Positions 63,650-64,000 of a stretch of DNA of 64,000 bases are shown here, piece after piece (within the stretch, counting starts at the first letter, position 1; each line of letters starts with the position of its first letter). The stretch lies in contig NZ_LZSY01000110.1 of the NCBI RefSeq assembly GCF_001665625.1, forward strand, positions 62,001-126,000, read 5' to 3'. Source of the stretch: Mycolicibacterium peregrinum. Lineage in GTDB: Bacteria > Actinomycetota > Actinomycetes > Mycobacteriales > Mycobacteriaceae. Both the position numbers and the translations under genes were made by a program. The notes below the pieces were generated by a model. That model was not told the DNA's origin. It worked only from the letters and a program-made list of their open reading frames with translations, and searched no databases.

Positions 63650-64000
63650 CACAGCGCCTTCTGGTAGACGCGGTGCCGTTTGTCCGGCTCGGTCTTCATC
63701 TGCGCGGCCAGGGAATTCGACCACACGTTGTCCTCGTGCAGCCAGGTGGTCGCCACGGACGAATAGCCGCCACTGGTGCTGGCACGGACGATCTCGCCCG
63801 CCAGGATCCGGCCGATACCGGCCCCGAACTGGGTTTCCGCCGCACCGATGAGGACCACGACCGCAGTGTCGACGCCGCGGATCCGTCCCCCACGCTTGGC
63901 CGCGATGCGCAGCAACATCGACGGGGTGAGTCGGCCGGATTGTCCGGTGATCTCGTTGACATCGGGCAGCATCAACAAGAACCCGACCGGTGTCCCGGCG
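63649..64000 (-). CDS. YghO-like GNAT acyltransferase, C-terminal part
   Basis: The last 116 codons of a gene continuing past the right edge. The pattern GTPVGFLLMLPDVNE, then a RGVDTAVVVLIGAAE strand, GAGIGRILAGEIVRAS (acyl-CoA loop), ATTWLHEDNVWSNSLAAQM and a final HRVYQK matches the C-terminal GNAT domain of YghO-like proteins, which close with WVLEDN and RYRIYEK-type segments. It is the earliest gene of the operon visible here and gives a second candidate amine acyltransferase. Confidence 0.65.
   Translation of the reverse strand, partial: AGTPVGFLLMLPDVNEITGQSGRLTPSMLLRIAAKRGGRIRGVDTAVVVLIGAAETQFGAGIGRILAGEIVRASTSGGYSSVATTWLHEDNVWSNSLAAQMKTEPDKRHRVYQKAL

Overview
The window is high-GC DNA from a fast-growing mycobacterium (Mycolicibacterium-type). 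The evidence is the conserved order of the KstR/KstR2 steroid catabolic genes, a six-gene mce operon with two yrbE genes, mycofactocin-type short-chain dehydrogenases, a GjpA-like porin, and GTG starts with ATGA/GTGA overlaps throughout. No tRNA, rRNA, CRISPR array, transposase or phage gene was seen.

Region 1 (1-6282) is the ring C/D arm of cholesterol degradation: fadE30 (cut by the left edge) diverges from fadD3-fadE31-fadE32-fadE33, with a perfect KstR2 box between them, followed by aspB. Region 2 (6285-27554) is an accessory block lying between aspB and hsaB, where Mycobacterium tuberculosis has only nat and a small gene. It holds five parts: an IclR-controlled CoA-transferase/MHS transporter unit; a TetR-controlled SDR-SDR-CMD-ALDH operon; a DeoR/APC permease/FGGY kinase/two-flavoprotein operon; a TetR-linked ferredoxin-P450 plus SDR pair sharing one operator sequence; and a GjpA-like porin gene behind an IdeR-like iron box. 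Region 3 (27555-39099) resumes the steroid locus: hsaA-hsaD-hsaC-hsaB, kshB, fadE34 and kstR with three KstR boxes, then a trehalose-phosphate phosphatase and a LacI regulator. Region 4 (39111-44417) is metal and cofactor related: znuABC and a CobW GTPase around a Zur box, a BluB-like gene and pxpA.

Region 5 (44597-64000, minus strand, running off the right edge) is the most unusual part. It looks like one transcription unit of about 19 kb with almost no intergenic space. Its promoter-distal end is yrbEA-yrbEB-mceA-F. Its promoter-proximal part encodes a YghO-like GNAT, an NAD-dependent epimerase, a membrane desaturase, a class III aminotransferase and a PLP decarboxylase resembling the pair that makes 1,3-diaminopropane, a second GNAT-like N-acyltransferase, an SRPBCC protein, a lipoprotein, a DrrAB-type ABC transporter, an acyl carrier protein and a fatty-acyl-AMP ligase. 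I infer a pathway in which the ligase loads a fatty acid on the carrier protein, the desaturase modifies a chain, and GNATs attach acyl groups to a diamine. The resulting lipo-amine would be moved by the ABC and Mce machinery. This resembles the acyl-tail module of mycobactin joined to a diamine pathway and a dedicated Mce system. I do not recognise it as a described system.

Intergenic DNA carries two copies of a 63-bp palindromic element, two further long palindromes at gene ends (each encoding the C-terminus of a neighbouring gene), and two near-identical GC-rich hairpins.
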